Counted from the stretch's first letter, positions 51,359-62,565 are shown. The stretch: DNA of 64,000 nucleotides from JBBQCW01 sp038319025 (GCA_038319025.1 JBBQCW010000002.1:1-64000), one strand, 5' to 3'. The notes: generated by a model from the letters alone, not told the origin. A program made the numbers and translations.

Positions 51359-52483
51359 ATGGCCGGTCGCATCATCATCTTCGGCGCCACGGGTTACACG
51401 GGCGATCTCACGGCGCGGGCCCTGGTGGCACGCGGCGCAAAGCCCGTGCTTGCGGCGCGCACCGAATCCCGCGTGGCGGCGCTGGCGGAGGAGCTCGGTG
51501 GGCTGGAATATGCCGTCGCCGACGTATCGAGCCCTGCCTCCGTGCGGGAGCTCGTCGGCGAAGGCGACGTGCTGCTTTCCACGGTCGGGCCCTTCGTGAA
51601 GTGGGGTGCTCCCGCAGTGGAAGCCGCCATCGCCGAGGGCGCCCACTACCTGGATTCGACGGGCGAAGGCCCGTTCATCCGCGACGTATTCGAGACGTGG
51701 GGTCCGCGCGCCGCCACCGCGGGCGTCGGGCTGCTCACGGCCTTCGGCTACGACTGGGTTCCCGGCAACCTTGCCGGCGCTTTGGCGCTGGACGCCGCCG
51801 GCCCGCTGGCCACGCAGGTGGACATCGGCTACTACACCGTCCCCGCCGGGGATGGTGAGGGCGGCATCAGCGCCGGGGACATGAGCGGCGGGACCCGCGC
51901 TTCCGCGGCCGGCCTGCTCCTGGCCCCCAGCTACGCCTTCCGCGACGGTCGGCTCGTCACTGAGCGCGGCGCGAAGCACGTCCGCTCCTTCGACGTGCGT
52001 GGCAGGCCGCAGGCGGGCATCTCCGTGGGCACGAGCGAGGCGTTCGCGCTGGCGCAGTCGTTCCCGCAATTGCGCGACGTGAACGTGTATCTCGGCTGGC
52101 TCGGCCCGGCCTCGCGCCCGATGTCGGTGATGACGGTCGGCACCTCGGCGCTGGCGAAGGTGCCGGGCGTGATGGGCGGCGTCGGCGCGCTGATGGACCG
52201 GTTGGTGAAGGGCTCCACCGGCGGCCCGGACGCCGAGGCCCGTGCCCACGGCGGGTCGTACATCGTTGCCACGGCCCATGACGCCGCCGGCACACAGCTC
52301 GGCGACGAGGTCGTGCTCGAAGGCGTCAACGGCTACGACTTCACAGCGGACGTCCTGGCCTGGGGCGCCATGCATATCGCCGCGGGCGGCCTGCTGGGCA
52401 CCGGTGCGCTGGGGCCCGTTGGGGCTTTTGGCCTCGACGCCCTCACCGCGGGCGTGGCGTCCGCGGGCATCGCGCGCGTCTGA
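51359..52483 (+). CDS. Saccharopine dehydrogenase-like NAD(P)-binding protein
   Basis: The 374-residue protein opens with the Rossmann motif RIIIFGATGYTGDLTARALVARG and has the pattern VADVSSPASVRELVGEGDVLLSTVGPFVKWG, typical of the trans-acting enoyl reductase/saccharopine-dehydrogenase-like group found in actinobacteria. The C-terminal part is membrane-associated in some members; here hydrophobic stretches occur near residues 335-370. No precise reaction can be assigned. Confidence 0.85.
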   Translation: MAGRIIIFGATGYTGDLTARALVARGAKPVLAARTESRVAALAEELGGLEYAVADVSSPASVRELVGEGDVLLSTVGPFVKWGAPAVEAAIAEGAHYLDSTGEGPFIRDVFETWGPRAATAGVGLLTAFGYDWVPGNLAGALALDAAGPLATQVDIGYYTVPAGDGEGGISAGDMSGGTRASAAGLLLAPSYAFRDGRLVTERGAKHVRSFDVRGRPQAGISVGTSEAFALAQSFPQLRDVNVYLGWLGPASRPMSVMTVGTSALAKVPGVMGGVGALMDRLVKGSTGGPDAEARAHGGSYIVATAHDAAGTQLGDEVVLEGVNGYDFTADVLAWGAMHIAAGGLLGTGALGPVGAFGLDALTAGVASAGIARV

Positions 52484-52535
52484 GGGCGGCATACGGCCGC
52501 GCGACTTTCGGCGCGCGAGTACGTTGGACAAGTCG

Positions 52536-53180
52536 ATGAGGAAAGCACACACGTACCTGGCTCTCCTGCTCACGCCCCTCGTCGCTATGGCGCTCAACGC
52601 CGGATCGGCGACCGCAACCACCGCCAAGCGGGACCGCTGCAATGCGAAGCGGCAAAGCGATGGGGATCGACGCCTTCCCTACATCACGCTTGCTTCGTCG
52701 GCTCGCATTCGCGTGTACAGCACGAACGGCAATACTTTCGGGACGATGTTCTACGCGTGCTGGCGGGCAACCGGGCATTCGCACCGTTTCGCGGAGAATT
52801 CGGGTGGCGCTGACGACTTCGATGCCAGTGTGGGTCAGATCCAGGTACGACGGCGCTTTGCCGCGTTTTCCTACTCGGCGTTCAATAACCCCGCCGTGCA
52901 CTACGACCGCTTCGCGGTTATCGATGTGTCCACGGGCCGACTGGTGCGCGACATCACACTGCAGACGCCCGCCGAGGACGGGGTACCTACCGGCCTCGCC
53001 CTCGCGGACTCGGGCGCCATCGCGTACGAGACGGTTGGTGTCCTGCACGCTGCCGACGCCTCCGGCGATCGCCTGCTGGCCACCGCCACGGTCAAGTCCC
53101 CGATCACGCGCCTGCATTCTCGCAGCCAACGAATCAGTTGGACACAGGACGGTGTTGACCACGCCGTGCGACTCAGCTGA
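52536..53180 (+). CDS. Secreted protein of unknown function
   Basis: The 214-residue protein has a signal peptide (LALLLTPLVAMALNAGSATA) and two pairs of Cys-containing or aromatic beta stretches (RIRVYSTNGNTFGTMFYACWRATG, RFAAFSYSAFNN). The pattern of short beta strands ending in VYSTNG and LADSGAIAYET suggests a beta-propeller-like or PQQ-type repeat. No family is recognised. It converges on the gene at 53197. Confidence 0.7.
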   Translation: MRKAHTYLALLLTPLVAMALNAGSATATTAKRDRCNAKRQSDGDRRLPYITLASSARIRVYSTNGNTFGTMFYACWRATGHSHRFAENSGGADDFDASVGQIQVRRRFAAFSYSAFNNPAVHYDRFAVIDVSTGRLVRDITLQTPAEDGVPTGLALADSGAIAYETVGVLHAADASGDRLLATATVKSPITRLHSRSQRISWTQDGVDHAVRLS

Positions 53181-53196
53181 CTTGGAGCGGAGGGGG

Positions 53197-53811
53197 CTAC
53201 TGACGGCCGCGGTCGACGCGGCGGTTGCTCTGTGCAGCTCCGACGGCGATGTAGAGCATCGAGACGACGAGCAGGCCACCGAGGATGAGGGCGCCGGTGA
53301 GCGAAAGGATCGCCACGCCCTGGCCGAGCGAGCAGATCGAGCGCGAGCAGCCCGCCGGCGGGTCCGCTGAGCCGCTCAACCACGCGACGAGCAGGACAAT
53401 GATGAGCGTGACCTCGACGACGGCCAGCAGCCACCAGGCGCGTGGCAGCTCGGTGGGGACGCGATCGGGCCGCGTCGACGGGCGCGTGGCCATCGGCGTA
53501 TGCACCGCGGTCGGCTGGGGCGCGGGCCGGCGGGCAACAGGGCGTTCGGCGGGTGCACCGGCGGGTGCGGGCCGACGGGCGATGGGCCGGGTCGGCGGGT
53601 CGAGAACTTCGGGATGCTCGTCTTCGTCGACGAGCACCTCCGGCTCGACGGCGGCCGGCTCCACGACCGGCGGCCCAACCCTGACCGGCTCAGCAGCGGC
53701 CGGCTTCACAACCTCTGGCTCCACAACCTCCGGCTCCACCGCCTCCGGCTTCAGGAACAGGGGCTTGCCCGAAGATGGATCCCGGTCAGGCACAGGGGGC
53801 TCGTCGGACAT
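53197..53811 (-). CDS. Pro/Val/Glu-rich membrane protein
   Basis: Residues 1-120 are a disordered, Pro- and acid-rich tail with repeats of EPEVVEPEVVKP type. Two membrane helices follow, at about 127-146 (WWLLAVVEVTLIIVLLVAWL) and 165-190 (GVAILSLTGALILGGLLVVSMLYIA), with a short loop containing Cys residues (AGCSRSICSLG) between them. The large disordered part is probably cytoplasmic. TACGCT lies 6 bases before the ATG. No known family. Confidence 0.7.
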   Translation of the reverse strand: MSDEPPVPDRDPSSGKPLFLKPEAVEPEVVEPEVVKPAAAEPVRVGPPVVEPAAVEPEVLVDEDEHPEVLDPPTRPIARRPAPAGAPAERPVARRPAPQPTAVHTPMATRPSTRPDRVPTELPRAWWLLAVVEVTLIIVLLVAWLSGSADPPAGCSRSICSLGQGVAILSLTGALILGGLLVVSMLYIAVGAAQSNRRVDRGRQ

Positions 53812-53863
53812 GCGCTAAGCGTATCCGGCTGACGGCACGACCTGGCCGCGACGCCGAACAGGC

Positions 53864-54286
53864 TCAGGCAGGACCGTCGCCGCGGGCGATCTGAAGGAAC
53901 GCCTCCCAGCGACGCACGCCCTGTGCAGCCACACGTGCCTGCTCGGAGCCGTCCTGCGCCCCGTCAAGGTCACCCTGGGCCGCGGCTAGCTTGGCTTCCA
54001 GGTCGGCGACATCCAGCGCCTCGGGCGGGGTCGCCTCCTCCACGAGGATCAGAACGCCCTCGGGGGAGACCTGCACGTAGCCCTCGCCCTGGGCAAAGCG
54101 CACGATGTCTTCCTCGCTGCGGTAAAGCCGCAACTCGGTGGGATCGAGCATGCCCAGCAACGGCTGGTGGTGAGCCAGGATGCCGATCGACCCCACGCTG
54201 GTGCGCGTGGAGACCATCTCGACCTCACCCTCGAAGACCTGCCCCTCCGGGGTCAGGACCTCGACGGGGAATGGGGTGCGGGCCAC
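53864..54286 (-). CDS. atpC: ATP synthase epsilon subunit
   Basis: The 140-residue protein starts with GTG. It has the family pattern FPVEVLTPEGQVFEGEVEMVS, GSIGILAHHQPLLGMLDP and a C-terminal helix. Epsilon links F1 to the rotor and can inhibit ATP hydrolysis. It is the last gene of the operon, 1 base after the atpD stop. Confidence 0.95.
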   Translation of the reverse strand: MARTPFPVEVLTPEGQVFEGEVEMVSTRTSVGSIGILAHHQPLLGMLDPTELRLYRSEEDIVRFAQGEGYVQVSPEGVLILVEEATPPEALDVADLEAKLAAAQGDLDGAQDGSEQARVAAQGVRRWEAFLQIARGDGPA

Positions 54287-54287
54287 G

Positions 54288-55727
54288 TCAGTCCTTCTTG
54301 ACGGACTCGAGGACCTGGTCGATCGTGCCCTTCAGGAAGAAGGCCGACTCCGGCACGTCATCGTGCTTGCCGTCGACGATCTCCTGGAAGCCGCGGATCG
54401 TCTCCGCGATCGGCACGTACGCGCCGGGCGTGCCCGTGAACTGTTCGGCCACGAAGAACGGCTGGGAGAGGAAACGCTCGACGCGGCGAGCGCGGCCCAC
54501 CACGAGCTTGTCCTCATCGGACAGTTCGTCGATGCCGAGGATGGCGATGATGTCCTGGAGCTCCTTGTAGCGCTGCAGGATCTCCTTGACGCGCGTGGCG
54601 ACGTTGTAGTGCTCCTCGCCGACGACGTCCGCCTTGAGGATCGTGGACGTGGAGTCCAGCGGGTCCACCGCGGGGTAGATGCCCTTCTCGGAGATGGCCC
54701 GGGAGAGCACCGTGGTGGCGTTCAGGTGGGCGAACACCGACGCCGGGGCAGGGTCGGTGAGGTCGTCGGCAGGCACGTAGATGGCCTGCACCGAGGTGAC
54801 CGAACCCTGGCGGGTCGACGTGATCCGCTCCTGCAACTGGCCCATCTCCGTCTCCAGCGTGGGCTGGTAGCCCACCTGCGACGGCATGCGGCCCAGCAGT
54901 GCGGACACTTCGGAGCCGGCCTGCACGAACCGGAAGATGTTGTCGATGAACAGGAGCACGTCCTGGCCCTGCTCACGGAAGTACTCGGCCATCGTCAGGC
55001 CTGACAGCGCGACGCGCATACGCGCCCCGGGAGGCTCGTTCATCTGACCGAAGACGAGCATCGTCTTGTCGATGACGCCGGACTCCTTCATCTCCAGCCA
55101 AAGGTCGTTGCCCTCACGGGAGCGTTCGCCCACGCCGCAGAAGGCCGACAGGCCGCCGTGCTCTTGAGCCAGGTTGTTGATGAGCTCCTGGATGAGCACC
55201 GTCTTGCCCACGCCGGCGCCGCCGAACAGGCCGACCTTGCCGCCCTTGGCGTACGGGGCGAGGAGGTCGACGACCTTGATGCCCGTCTCGAACATCTCCG
55301 CGGTCGGCGTGAGGTCCTCGACGTTCGGGGCATCACGGTGGATCGGCCAGCGCTCGCCGACATCCAGGGGACCGGCCTCGTCGATGGTCTCGCCGAGCAG
55401 GTTGAAGATGCGGCCGAGGGTCATCGGACCGACGGGCACGGTGATGGGGCCGCCGGTGTCGATCACTTCGACGCCACGCGCCAGGCCGTCCGTGCTGTCC
55501 ATGGCGACCGCGCGGATGCGATCGTCGCCCAGGTGCTGCTGCACCTCGCAGACGAGGACGGTCGCGTTGTCGCCGGTGAGCGACTCGTCGTTCTCACCGC
55601 TGGCGCTGTGCCGGATCTCGAGCGCGTTGTTGATCGGGGGCAGCTTGTCGGGGAAGACGGCCTCGATGACGACGCCCTGAATCTCCTCGATGCGACCGAC
55701 GTTCTTGGTGGCGGTGGCGGCTTCCAT
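54288..55727 (-). CDS. atpD: ATP synthase beta subunit
   Basis: The 479-residue catalytic subunit has Walker A GGAGVGKTVLI, GERSREGNDLW and the DNIFRFVQAGSEVSALLGRMPS segment. Length and motifs are normal. It lies 88 bases after atpG. Confidence 0.98.
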   Translation of the reverse strand: MEAATATKNVGRIEEIQGVVIEAVFPDKLPPINNALEIRHSASGENDESLTGDNATVLVCEVQQHLGDDRIRAVAMDSTDGLARGVEVIDTGGPITVPVGPMTLGRIFNLLGETIDEAGPLDVGERWPIHRDAPNVEDLTPTAEMFETGIKVVDLLAPYAKGGKVGLFGGAGVGKTVLIQELINNLAQEHGGLSAFCGVGERSREGNDLWLEMKESGVIDKTMLVFGQMNEPPGARMRVALSGLTMAEYFREQGQDVLLFIDNIFRFVQAGSEVSALLGRMPSQVGYQPTLETEMGQLQERITSTRQGSVTSVQAIYVPADDLTDPAPASVFAHLNATTVLSRAISEKGIYPAVDPLDSTSTILKADVVGEEHYNVATRVKEILQRYKELQDIIAILGIDELSDEDKLVVGRARRVERFLSQPFFVAEQFTGTPGAYVPIAETIRGFQEIVDGKHDDVPESAFFLKGTIDQVLESVKKD

Positions 55728-55815
55728 GTCTGATGTTCCTAGGTTTGCGTGTGAATTCGAAAAGAAGGTGTTTCGGCCTACCGACGTCGCTACGCGACGT
55801 CGTCCGGACGATGTC

Positions 55816-56711
55816 TCATACGAGCGCTTCGGCGCCCGCGACGACTTCCATGATTTCCTGGGTGATCTCGGCCTGACGGGCCCGGTTCATCTCCAACGTC
55901 AAATCCTGGATGACCTCGCCGGCGTTCTGCGAGGCGTTGCGCATGGCGGTCATGCGCGCGCCGTGCTCGGACGCGGTGGACTCAAGCAGGGAACGGAAGA
56001 TCGAGATCTCGATGTAGTCGGGCACGAGGCGCTCGAGGATCTCCTCGGGATCGGGCTCGTACTCCACGAGGGAGTGATGCGCGCCCGGCTCATCGGGCTC
56101 GCCGACATCCGCTTCGAGGATCGTCGCCTGCGACAGCGGCAGGAGCGTCTCGCGACGCACCTCCTGAGTGAGTGCGGAGACGTACCCGTTGTAAAAGATC
56201 TCCACCCGGTCGACACGCTTGTCGACGTAGGCGGCGCGGAGGGCGTCGGCGATGTCCCGTGCGTTGGCGTAGGCCGGGCGATCAGTGAAGCCGACGTAGG
56301 CGCCGACGGGATCGCGGCGACGGAAGATCAGCGACGAGACGCCACGACGCCCGGAGGCGTAGAAGACGACTGTCTTGCCCTCGGCTTCATACTCGGCCGC
56401 GGCGCGGATGCCCGCGCGGATGATCTGCGAGTTGAACGCGCCGGCCAGTCCGCGATCGCCCGTGACGAGCAGGATGGCGACCGTCTGCTCGGTCTCGCGG
56501 TCAGCGAGGATCGGCATCGAGCTGATCTCGCTGCCGGCTGCTTGCGCGGCCTGCCGCGTCATGCGACGCAACGCGCCGGCGTACGGGCGCAGCGCGGAGA
56601 TGCGCTGCTCGGCCCGCCGCAGCCGCGCGGCGGCGACCATCTCCATGGCGCGCGTGATCTTCTCGATGTTCTTGACCGAGGCGATCCGGTTCTGAACGTC
56701 CTTCTGGCTGC

Positions 56712-56715
<4 letters not shown>
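55816..56715 (-). CDS. atpG: ATP synthase gamma subunit
   Basis: The 299-residue central-stalk subunit has the conserved ends: DVQNRIASVKNIEKITRAMEMVAAARL at the N-terminus and MTAMRNASQNAGEVIQDLTLEMNRARQAEITQEI at the C-terminus. Its ATG overlaps the atpA stop by 4 bases. Confidence 0.97.
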
Positions 56716-58328
<1,613 letters not shown>

Positions 58329-58362
58329 GGTGTTCGGTGTGCTCCTTGTGCGGGCGGGCCGC

Positions 58363-58893
58363 TTAGGCCCGTGCAACCTGCTTGCGCAGGAGTTCGAGAC
58401 GGTTTCGGATGGAGGCGTCGAGGATGGAGTTGCCCACGCGCAGCACGATGCCGCCCAGGACGTCCGGGTCCACCTCGGTGGTCAATTGGACCTTGCGGTT
58501 GGTGCTCTGCTCGATGGCGGCACCGAGCTGATCGACCGTCGACTGCTCGAGCGTGATGGCCGACGTGAGCTGGACGGGGAGCAGCTTGTTCTCCTCGTCC
58601 CACAATGCGTCGAAATGACGCCGGGTGCGAAAGATCGCCGGCATCCGGTGGTTCTCCACGAGCAGCTCGAGGAAGTTGAGCACCACCGGATCGGCACCGT
58701 CGATGACCTTCGTCAGCCCATCCTTCTTCTCCAGGGTGGAGAAGTAGGGCGAGAAGAAGAAGGTCGCCAGATCGCGGTTCTCGTCCAGAGCGTCGGCGAT
58801 CTGGCCGAGTTGCTCCTTGACGAGGTCATGCTTGCTCTCCTTCAGAGCAACCTCGAACAGCGAACGGGCGTAGACGGTGGCGATCTGTTCCAT
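58363..58893 (-). CDS. atpH: ATP synthase delta subunit
   Basis: The 176-residue peripheral-stalk protein starts EQIATVYARSLFEVALKE and has the typical TEVDPDVLGGIVLRVGNSILDASIRNRLE ending. Its ATG overlaps the atpF stop by one base. Confidence 0.95.
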   Translation of the reverse strand: MEQIATVYARSLFEVALKESKHDLVKEQLGQIADALDENRDLATFFFSPYFSTLEKKDGLTKVIDGADPVVLNFLELLVENHRMPAIFRTRRHFDALWDEENKLLPVQLTSAITLEQSTVDQLGAAIEQSTNRKVQLTTEVDPDVLGGIVLRVGNSILDASIRNRLELLRKQVARA

Positions 58894-59453
58894 TAGTTCT
58901 GACTGGCTCCCCCGCCGGACAGCGTGGTGAAGTCCAGCTCACCCAGCGCCTCTTCGACGAGGCGCTTCTGGTCGGCTTCGTTGAGCGTCTTACGGGTGAC
59001 CTTCTCGGTCGCCATGATCGTCAGGTCCGCGACCTCGTTGCGGATGTCCTGGATGGCACGGCGGGTCTCACCCTCGATGTCCTTGCGCGCCTGAACGAGC
59101 AGATCCTCGCGGATGGTCTTGCCGGCCTCGACGGCCTCACGGTTCGTCGTCTCGGCGGCCTTGCGGGCCTTCTCGACGATCTCCTCGGACTGCACGCGCG
59201 CCTCCTTCAGGCGCTCGCGGTACTCGGCGAGGATCTTGTCGGCCTCCACACGGGTCAACTCAGCGTGATCGATGGAATCCTCGATCATCTTCTGGCGCTT
59301 GTCCAACGCCTCGCTGATCCGCGGGAACGCGTACTTGTTGAGCACCCAGAGGGCCACGCCGAAGGCGAGCAGCGTCCACAGCATCAACCCCACGTCGGGG
59401 GAGACGAGGAAGGTCGACGACCCTTCGGTGGCGGCGGTGATGGCGGAGAGCAT
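58893..59453 (-). CDS. atpF: ATP synthase b subunit
   Basis: The 186-residue protein has one membrane helix near residues 20-40 (VGLMLWTLLAFGVALWVLNKYAF) and a long charged helix, the stator stalk. It follows atpE by 7 bases. Confidence 0.95.
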   Translation of the reverse strand: MLSAITAATEGSSTFLVSPDVGLMLWTLLAFGVALWVLNKYAFPRISEALDKRQKMIEDSIDHAELTRVEADKILAEYRERLKEARVQSEEIVEKARKAAETTNREAVEAGKTIREDLLVQARKDIEGETRRAIQDIRNEVADLTIMATEKVTRKTLNEADQKRLVEEALGELDFTTLSGGGASQN

Positions 59454-59460
59454 GTTCGGT

Positions 59461-59730
59461 CTACGCCAGGAAGAAGGCGATCAGGCCGAAGATGAAGGCA
59501 TAGAACACGATCGCCTCGGTGAGCGCGAAGCCCAGCCACTGGATCGACGTGATCTCGTCCTTCATCTCAGGCTGCCGGGTCACTGACTCGATGACCTTGC
59601 CGAAGATGTAGCCGACGCCGATGCCGGGGCCGATGGTGCCGAGACCGGCGCCGACGCCCAAGGCGATGGCCTTGAGGCCACGAAGCCCGGTGTCTTCGGC
59701 GACGGTTGCAGCGATGATGGTGAGGTCCAC
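59461..59730 (-). CDS. atpE: ATP synthase c subunit
   Basis: The GTG at 59730 follows AAGGAG with normal spacing and gives 89 residues. Two membrane helices hold the Gly-rich GVGAGLGTIGPGIGVGYIFG and the ion-binding Glu72 in GFALTEAIVFYAFIFGLI. The conserved polar loop RQPEMKDEI joins them. The residues look like a proton rather than sodium type. Confidence 0.95.
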   Translation of the reverse strand: MDLTIIAATVAEDTGLRGLKAIALGVGAGLGTIGPGIGVGYIFGKVIESVTRQPEMKDEITSIQWLGFALTEAIVFYAFIFGLIAFFLA

Positions 59731-59747
59731 TACGTGCTCCTTGTTGA

Positions 59748-60647
59748 TCAGTGATCCTCGGACGCCGCGGCGCCGAGGTAGATGGAGGTGAGGGTGGCGA
59801 AGATGAACGCCTGAAGCGTTGCGACCAGGCCGATCTCGAACAGGAAGAAGGCCACGGCCATGGTGCCCGTCAACAGGCCCAGGATCACGGATCCCACGAC
59901 GGCCAGGTTGAGCAGGATGACCAAGCCGCCGCCCATGAACAGGATCAGCAGGTGGCCGGCCAAGATGTTGGCGAACAGACGAACACTGAGCGAGACGAGA
60001 CGCACGAAGTGCGAAATCACCTCGATGAAGAAGATCGGGATGCGCGCGGGGCCTTCGACGCCGGCCGGGATCCACGTCTTCAGGTAGCCGATGAGCCCAT
60101 GCTTGCGTACGCCGACGATGTTGTAGCTCAGCCACACAATCAGGGCCAGAGCGAGCGGCACGGACAGGTTCGCGGTCGCCGCGTACAGGGACAGCGACGG
60201 CACGTGGAGCCCGAAGATCGCGACCTTGTGCTCGGTGTTGGTCGGCAGCGGCAGGTAGCCGATCATGTTCGAGAACCAGATGAACAGGAAGATCGCGCCG
60301 ACGAAGGGGAACCACTTGGCGGCCATCTCGCTGGACATGTTGCCCCGCGTGATGTTGTCGCGCATGAGGCCGTAAGCCGCCTCGACGGCCGTCTGGACGC
60401 GGTTGGGCTTCTCTGTCATCCGCTTGGCCACGTACAGCATCGTTCCCACGCTCAGCGCGGCCGCGGCGATCACGTAGAAGACGGCCTTGTTGAAGTGGAT
60501 CGGACCGATCGAGAACCACGTGTCGAGCTTGAACTCGTTCTGCGGCTTGAAGTCCTTGTTGATGTTCAGCGCGAACGACGAGGCCGGGAACACCAGCAGG
60601 AGAGCCAGTGGGGCGAGGACGGCGTACAGGGCGCGGCGGGTCCTCAC
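59748..60647 (-). CDS. atpB: ATP synthase a subunit
   Basis: The 299-residue membrane protein has the essential Arg in SLSVRLFANILAGHLLI and a C-terminal helix with VATLQAFIFATLTSIYLGAA. A signal-like N-terminal segment (LYAVLAPLALLLVFPASSFA) precedes the first domain. Its ATG overlaps the gene before it by 4 bases. Confidence 0.95.
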   Translation of the reverse strand: MRTRRALYAVLAPLALLLVFPASSFALNINKDFKPQNEFKLDTWFSIGPIHFNKAVFYVIAAAALSVGTMLYVAKRMTEKPNRVQTAVEAAYGLMRDNITRGNMSSEMAAKWFPFVGAIFLFIWFSNMIGYLPLPTNTEHKVAIFGLHVPSLSLYAATANLSVPLALALIVWLSYNIVGVRKHGLIGYLKTWIPAGVEGPARIPIFFIEVISHFVRLVSLSVRLFANILAGHLLILFMGGGLVILLNLAVVGSVILGLLTGTMAVAFFLFEIGLVATLQAFIFATLTSIYLGAAASEDH

Positions 60648-61012
60648 GAGAGCGGTTCCTTGGTGGCGTTCTGGAAGGGACGGGTGATCATGTTGGCGGT
60701 GAAGTACACGGTGAACAGAACGATCACGAGCACGGCGGCGGCGAGCCCGGCCCGATTCTCAATCATCCCGGCGGCGAAGATCGTAAGGGCTACGAGCCAT
60801 CCACGTCCGATGATGCTTCCGGCGAGGATCCCGACGGACGTTTTCACGTCGTCGGACGCCTCGGCTTTGCGCTCGCCGTAGTACTGGATCCCGCGCTGAA
60901 CGAGCCAGATGCCAGCGCCGGCGGCGTACCCAAGCATCGGCCACCCTGCGATCACGAAGATGGGAAGGGCAATCGCGAGGACCACGAGATCCAGGTAGCG
61001 CAGGATGGTCAT
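60644..61012 (-). CDS. AtpI-like membrane protein of the ATP synthase operon
   Basis: The 122-residue protein has about four membrane segments (YLDLVVLAIALPIFVIAGWPM, MLGYAAGAGIWLVQ, GWLVALTIFAAGMI, AAAVLVIVLFTVYFTANMI) and sits where AtpI is usually found, coupled to atpB. AtpI-type proteins help assemble the c-ring or act in magnesium handling. The match is by position and topology. Confidence 0.75.
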   Translation of the reverse strand: MTILRYLDLVVLAIALPIFVIAGWPMLGYAAGAGIWLVQRGIQYYGERKAEASDDVKTSVGILAGSIIGRGWLVALTIFAAGMIENRAGLAAAVLVIVLFTVYFTANMITRPFQNATKEPLS

Positions 61013-61030
61013 GGCCTCAGGCTTCGCGTC

Positions 61031-61237
61031 TCAGAGATCGCGAAATCGCGTACGGACCACGAGGACGCCGAGCGGAAAGCCCGCGAAGAGGCCGACGAAC
61101 AGACCGAGGACAGGTAGCCCGAAGACCGCGCCGAGCGCGAGACCCACTGCGGCGCAGAGCAGCAGGGTGCCGATCAGCAGGCTTCCGGCAACGGCCGCGC
61201 GCAGAGTGGGCCCTCTGGGGCTCTTCGGGGGCGGCAT
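61031..61237 (-). CDS. AtpZ/AtpR-like small membrane protein
   Basis: The ATG at 61237 gives 68 residues; the longer reading starts with TTG and is less likely. Two hydrophobic helices (AAVAGSLLIGTLLLCAAVGLALG, GLPVLGLFVGLFAGFPLGVLVV) with a basic ending and GxxxG spacing match the AtpZ/gene 1 family that opens many atp operons. It is the first gene of the operon. The start is uncertain because no Shine-Dalgarno is seen. Confidence 0.6.
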   Translation of the reverse strand: MPPPKSPRGPTLRAAVAGSLLIGTLLLCAAVGLALGAVFGLPVLGLFVGLFAGFPLGVLVVRTRFRDL

Positions 61238-61346
61238 CGTGGGCGTCGGAAGCGGGCATGAGGGATGCCACCAGCGAGGCGCAGTTCGCTCGAAAGCGAC
61301 CTGGCTGGACAAGCCGGGAAGGACAGGTTCCCGCGGCAGCTCGGCG

Positions 61347-61376
61347 AGCCTATCTGATCACGTGACCTTGTAACAA
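61347..61376 (-). promoter_or_regulatory. Candidate promoter of the ATP synthase operon
   Basis: On the minus strand TTGTTA (61376-61371) and TAGGCT (61352-61347) are separated by 18 bases, upstream of the first atp gene. The spacer contains a CACGTG palindrome. Confidence 0.45.
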
Positions 61377-61434
61377 CATTGTGACAGTGGGCACGACTGA
61401 GCTAGCGCTCCGGAACGCCGTACGGATACTTGAC

Positions 61435-62565
61435 TCAGCGGTGCTTGGCCGCCTTGAGCGTGAGGTTCCTGGTTTTAGTCTTGCCGCCGGAACCGCCGAT
61501 GACGACCAGCGCCACCCGGAGGCGCCCATGGCCCTTCTTGAGCATCCTGCGCCCAGCGGAGGTGAGCTTGATGACGACCTTCTGGGAGGCGCCGGCGGCG
61601 ATCGCGAACGTGGCCGTACCCACGGAGCGACCATTGGCCAACAGCACCGCGCTGCCGGTGCACTGACCCGACGCGGGGCAGGTGAACGCGAGGCTTACCT
61701 TGCCGTCGGACTTTACGAGCGGGACCGAGGCGCCGACACTCGGGAATGAGGGAGGCGTCATCACCGGCGGGGGTGTTACGACGGGCGGGGCACACGACGT
61801 CACGGGGGGAGCGGCGACGGTCTGCAGGCCGACGTCGCTTGTGACGTCGGCTGAGGCGCTCGGACAGGCGATCGTCGTCGTGTACCCGCCGGGGCCGGTG
61901 GGCTTGATGAAGCCGAGATGTATGAGGGAGAAGCCGCTGTCCAGTACACCCACGCCGCCGGGATGGGCCAGGTTTGCGGGGATTGCCACGTCCACCACGG
62001 ATCCCATCGGCGATGTCGTCACGGTCGCCACCAGTGCCTGATGGATGTCCACCACGCATTGCTTGGCCGGATCCGGGGACGAGCCGCCGCCTAACAGCCA
62101 GAGCAGCAGGTGGCCCGGGAAGGTCGACTTGACGAGAGCCCCGGACATGTAACACCCGAACAACTTGGTGCTGATGTCCTCGGAGGGTCCGATGCCGTCC
62201 ACGATCTCGGTCGTGCCCACCAGCGAGGCCGCCGGGCAGACGCCCAGCCCCGTCGTGTTGGACGCATCGTTGAGCGCGACTTCGTCGCAGCCTGGAACCG
62301 CAGCATCGTCCAGGTGGACTCCCGCCAGCGACAGAACGACGTGATTGACGGTCGCAGGCCGGTTCCCCGAGGTCTCGGCGATCGCGAGCTTGACGTCGAG
62401 GCCCGAAGGCGCGGGAGCCGGCGCCGTGCCGGCCGTGCCGGCCGTGCCGTCGAGCGTCAGCCCGAGCGAATAGGCATTGACCTGCGTGGCGGCGGTGGCC
62501 ACCGCGGGCACGGCAACGAGCAGCAGTGTGACGAGCCCGGGCGCGATCCAGCGGAGGGGATTCAT
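61435..62565 (-). CDS. Secreted protein with C-terminal basic domain
   Basis: The 376-residue protein has a signal peptide (APGLVTLLLVAVPAVATAAT), a large Ser/Thr/Pro-rich extracellular part with pairs of Cys, a Pro linker (SCAPPVVTPPPVMTPPSF), and a final domain of about 110 residues beginning GKVSLAFTCPASGQCTGSAVLL and ending in Lys/Arg-rich LTLKAAKHR. That last domain, with its CPA..C pair and AGASQKVVIKLTSAGRRMLKKGHG, is repeated on many secreted proteins of Thermoleophilia. Function unknown. Confidence 0.75.
   Translation of the reverse strand: MNPLRWIAPGLVTLLLVAVPAVATAATQVNAYSLGLTLDGTAGTAGTAPAPAPSGLDVKLAIAETSGNRPATVNHVVLSLAGVHLDDAAVPGCDEVALNDASNTTGLGVCPAASLVGTTEIVDGIGPSEDISTKLFGCYMSGALVKSTFPGHLLLWLLGGGSSPDPAKQCVVDIHQALVATVTTSPMGSVVDVAIPANLAHPGGVGVLDSGFSLIHLGFIKPTGPGGYTTTIACPSASADVTSDVGLQTVAAPPVTSCAPPVVTPPPVMTPPSFPSVGASVPLVKSDGKVSLAFTCPASGQCTGSAVLLANGRSVGTATFAIAAGASQKVVIKLTSAGRRMLKKGHGRLRVALVVIGGSGGKTKTRNLTLKAAKHR

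Noticed and set aside
50183..52642. An 819-codon reading that extends the M20 peptidase far upstream
   Set aside because: The extra N-terminus is antisense to the saccharopine-like gene; the ATG at 51334 with its -10 element fits the family length.
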